This document shows, in pieces, positions 13,946 to 15,447 of a DNA stretch of 15,447 bases (positions within the stretch are counted from its first letter, which is position 1; every line of letters begins with the position of its first letter). The notes under the pieces were generated by a model, which saw nothing but the letters and a program-made list of their open reading frames with translations, was not told the origin of the DNA and did not search any database. The stretch is taken from NCBI GenBank assembly GCA_030067055.1, contig JASJAL010000054.1, positions 1 through 15,447 of the forward strand, given 5' to 3'. Origin of the DNA: Kiloniellales bacterium (GTDB lineage: Bacteria > Pseudomonadota > Alphaproteobacteria > Kiloniellales > JAKSBE01). Position numbers and translations under genes: made by a program.

Positions 13946-15091
13946 TCAGGACTGTGACGGCAGGCGCTTTTTGGGGTCGAAGAACGGCAGCTCGACCACC
14001 TCGGCGGCCTTTGGCCCCAGCGGGGTCGATACCTCGACGCCGGTGCCCGGAGCACGGAGCTCAGTTGCGAGCATGGCCATGGCGATGTTCTTCTCCAGCC
14101 GCGGGGAATGGGCCGCCGAGGTCACCTTGCCGACCTGCCGACCATCCGCCGCGACGGCCCAGTGTTCCTCGTTGCCCGGCAGCCGCGGTCCCTCGATCTC
14201 GAGGCCAACGAGGTGGCGCGCGACGCCGTTCTGCGCGATCTCGGCCAGCGCCGCCTTGCCCAGGAAATCCGCCTTCTGCTCCAGGTCGACGAGGCGACCC
14301 AGGCCGAGCTCGTAGGGATTGGTGTCGAGGTCGATGTCGGAGCCGTAGGACAGCAGTCCGCCCTCGATTCGGCGGATGGTCGAGGGCGCGCCCGGTCCGA
14401 TGCCGTATGGCTTGCCGGCCTCCATGATGGCTTCCCAAAGGCGGTCGCCGTGGCGGCCGTCGCGCAGGAAGACTTCATAGCCGCGCTCGGCGCTCCAACC
14501 GGTGCGGGAGATCACCAGCGGGATGCCGTCGAGCTCGGTCTCGCGGAACCAGAAATAGCGGAGCTCCTCGATCCAGCTTCCGAAGAGGTCGCGCATCACC
14601 TCGAGCGACCTCGGCCCCTGGACCTGCAGCGGTGCGACATCCGGCTCGCGGATCTCGACGTCGTAGCCAAGGGCGTGGGCCAGTGCCCGGGCCCAGAGCA
14701 GGACGTCGCTGTCGGCCAGCGACAGCCAGAAGCGGTCCTCGGCCAAGCGCAGCAGAACCGGATCGTTGACAATTCCGCCGCGTTCCGTGGTCAGCAGGAC
14801 GTACTTGCACTGGCCGACGGCGCAGGTCGAAAGATTGCGCGGGGTCAGGAACTGCGTGAAGCGCGCGGCGTCCGGCCCGGCGATCTCGACTTGCCGCTCC
14901 ACCCCGACGTCCCACAGCGTGACCGCCTCGATCAGGCGACGGTAGTCGGCCTCGGGGCTTTCGTAGAACACCGGCAGGTACATGTGATTGTAGGTGCTGT
15001 AGGCCTTGCAGCCGTAACGCCGGGTCGCCTCGAAGAAGGGCGACTTGCGGATTCTCGGTCCGATTGCAATGGCTGCCGGCTGCTGTGTCAT
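13946..15091 (-). CDS. GcvT/DmdA-family folate-dependent aminomethyltransferase or demethylase
   Basis: A 381-residue cytoplasmic protein with the GcvT folate-binding fold followed by the C-terminal barrel. Segments YSTYNHMYLPVFYESPEADY (31-50), LWDVGVERQVEI (59-70), LTPRNLSTCAVGQCKY (82-97), GGIVNDPV (105-112), WLSLADSDVLLWA (122-134) and IEGGLLSYG (about 270) closely follow the pattern I recall for DMSP demethylase DmdA. GGxxNDP replaces the GGxxDD of true glycine-cleavage T proteins, arguing against gcvT. It probably moves a methyl or methylene group to tetrahydrofolate. DmdA proper cannot be told from DmdA-like relatives by eye, so no symbol is given. ATG 15091 is fixed by GGGAGG (complement of 15100-15105) 8 nt upstream; the open frame upstream to 15385 is antiparallel overlap with the next gene. 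No other glycine-cleavage gene is nearby. Confidence 0.87.
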   Translation of the reverse strand: MTQQPAAIAIGPRIRKSPFFEATRRYGCKAYSTYNHMYLPVFYESPEADYRRLIEAVTLWDVGVERQVEIAGPDAARFTQFLTPRNLSTCAVGQCKYVLLTTERGGIVNDPVLLRLAEDRFWLSLADSDVLLWARALAHALGYDVEIREPDVAPLQVQGPRSLEVMRDLFGSWIEELRYFWFRETELDGIPLVISRTGWSAERGYEVFLRDGRHGDRLWEAIMEAGKPYGIGPGAPSTIRRIEGGLLSYGSDIDLDTNPYELGLGRLVDLEQKADFLGKAALAEIAQNGVARHLVGLEIEGPRLPGNEEHWAVAADGRQVGKVTSAAHSPRLEKNIAMAMLATELRAPGTGVEVSTPLGPKAAEVVELPFFDPKKRLPSQS

Positions 15092-15168
15092 GGCCTTCGC
15101 CTCCCGTGAATTTCCGGCAGCCTCGCCGATAGCGCCGGGGGCGTCCGGCGAGATAGCGGCATGAAATG

Positions 15169-15447
15169 CTATCCGCGCGTCCGTGGGGAATAGAAGATGT
15201 GCTTGCCGATCTTGGGGCCCTCGACCTTGTTCTTGCGCCAGGCCGGCGAGACGTAGTCGGCGTGGTACCAGAGGGCGCCGCTGGTCGGGTCCTCGGTGGC
15301 CCGCCACAGCACGCGTCGGGCGTGGAAGAGGCTGTCCTCCCAGGCGCCAAGCTCGGTGGGATCGTCGGAGCGGCCGTCGCACCACCAGGTGAACTGGCAG
15401 CGCCAGCGTCGCTTGAATCCGCCCTGCTGGACGACGCCGCAGATGCT
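15169..15447 (-). CDS. SleB-type cell wall hydrolase, C-terminal part (truncated by window edge)
   Basis: The minus-strand frame entering at the window edge encodes 92 residues ending in TAG at 15169-15171. It matches the end of the Hydrolase_2/SleB family (Pfam PF07486): SICGVVQQGGFKRRWRCQ, then FTWWCDGRSDDP, the helix AWEDSLFHARRVL, 'TSGALWYHADYVSPAW' and the closing IGKHIFYS. These enzymes cut peptidoglycan, known from spore cortex lysis but common in non-sporulating alphaproteobacteria as envelope remodelling enzymes. The N-terminus, with any signal peptide, is outside the window. Its stop is 77 nt before the DmdA-like gene on the same strand. Confidence 0.88.
   Translation of the reverse strand, partial: SICGVVQQGGFKRRWRCQFTWWCDGRSDDPTELGAWEDSLFHARRVLWRATEDPTSGALWYHADYVSPAWRKNKVEGPKIGKHIFYSPRTRG

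Noticed and set aside
13630..13957. Short frames on both strands in the AT-rich gap
   Set aside because: No ribosome-binding site, no domain, and compositions that follow the local base content; treated as non-coding.
15133..15150. CGCCGG/CCGGCG repeat after the SleB-type gene as a terminator
   Set aside because: Only six pairs and no T-run; not distinguishable from chance.
15092..15385. N-terminal extension of the DmdA-like frame
   Set aside because: It covers the SleB-type gene in another frame, and the GGGAGG site supports ATG 15091.

Overview
The window looks like a chromosomal segment of a GC-rich alphaproteobacterium, probably of the Rhodospirillales type. The evidence is uniformly high GC in coding DNA, a mix of TRAP, TAXI and NitT/TauT-type transporters, a SleB-type cell wall hydrolase, a CtrA-like motif upstream of mreB, and protein sequences typical of that class. 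The species cannot be fixed from the sequence alone. I see no tRNA, rRNA, CRISPR array or intact insertion sequence.

Layout. (1) 1-2561, plus strand: the tail of an upstream gene, then an ABC importer operon (periplasmic binding protein, permease, ATPase) with tight or overlapping junctions. (2) 2638-8126, minus strand, in transcription order: a 56-residue four-cysteine zinc-ribbon-like protein, tandem hairpins, a complete TRAP transporter (dctP, dctQ, dctM) with a lyase of the isocitrate lyase/PEP mutase family directly after it, a 39-residue single-pass membrane protein missed by ordinary ORF cut-offs, and a DUF2167 membrane-anchored protein. (3) 8666-11057, plus strand: mreB as a single gene closed by a clear Rho-independent terminator, then a patatin-like phospholipase. 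(4) 11071-13568, minus strand: a small conserved-looking hypothetical protein, a membrane-anchored TAXI-type binding protein, and an N-formylglutamate amidohydrolase-family enzyme joined to the TAXI gene by an ATGA overlap. (5) 13946-15447, minus strand: the C-terminal part of a SleB-type hydrolase and a GcvT/DmdA-family folate-dependent enzyme.

How the genes may work together. The TRAP transporter and the lyase form a plausible uptake-and-cleavage module for a 2-hydroxy-carboxylate with a methylisocitrate-like or dimethylmalate-like backbone. A perfect 8-1-8 palindrome overlapping a TTGACA box lies in front of dctP. The TAXI protein has no TRAP permease beside it and ends in a membrane segment plus a cytoplasmic tail, so with its coupled amidohydrolase it may be a sensing or salvage pair rather than a transporter. 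The ABC operon is an orphan NitT/TauT-like importer of unknown substrate whose ATPase has a variant signature motif (LSLGL). mreB lacks mreC and mreD at its 3' side, which is unusual.

The least explained pieces are the 39-residue membrane protein, the 56-residue zinc-ribbon protein, the structured leader of mreB, the AT-rich gap at 13.7-13.9 kb, and the TAXI-amidohydrolase couple. All functions are inferred from motifs and remembered family features; no database search was possible.
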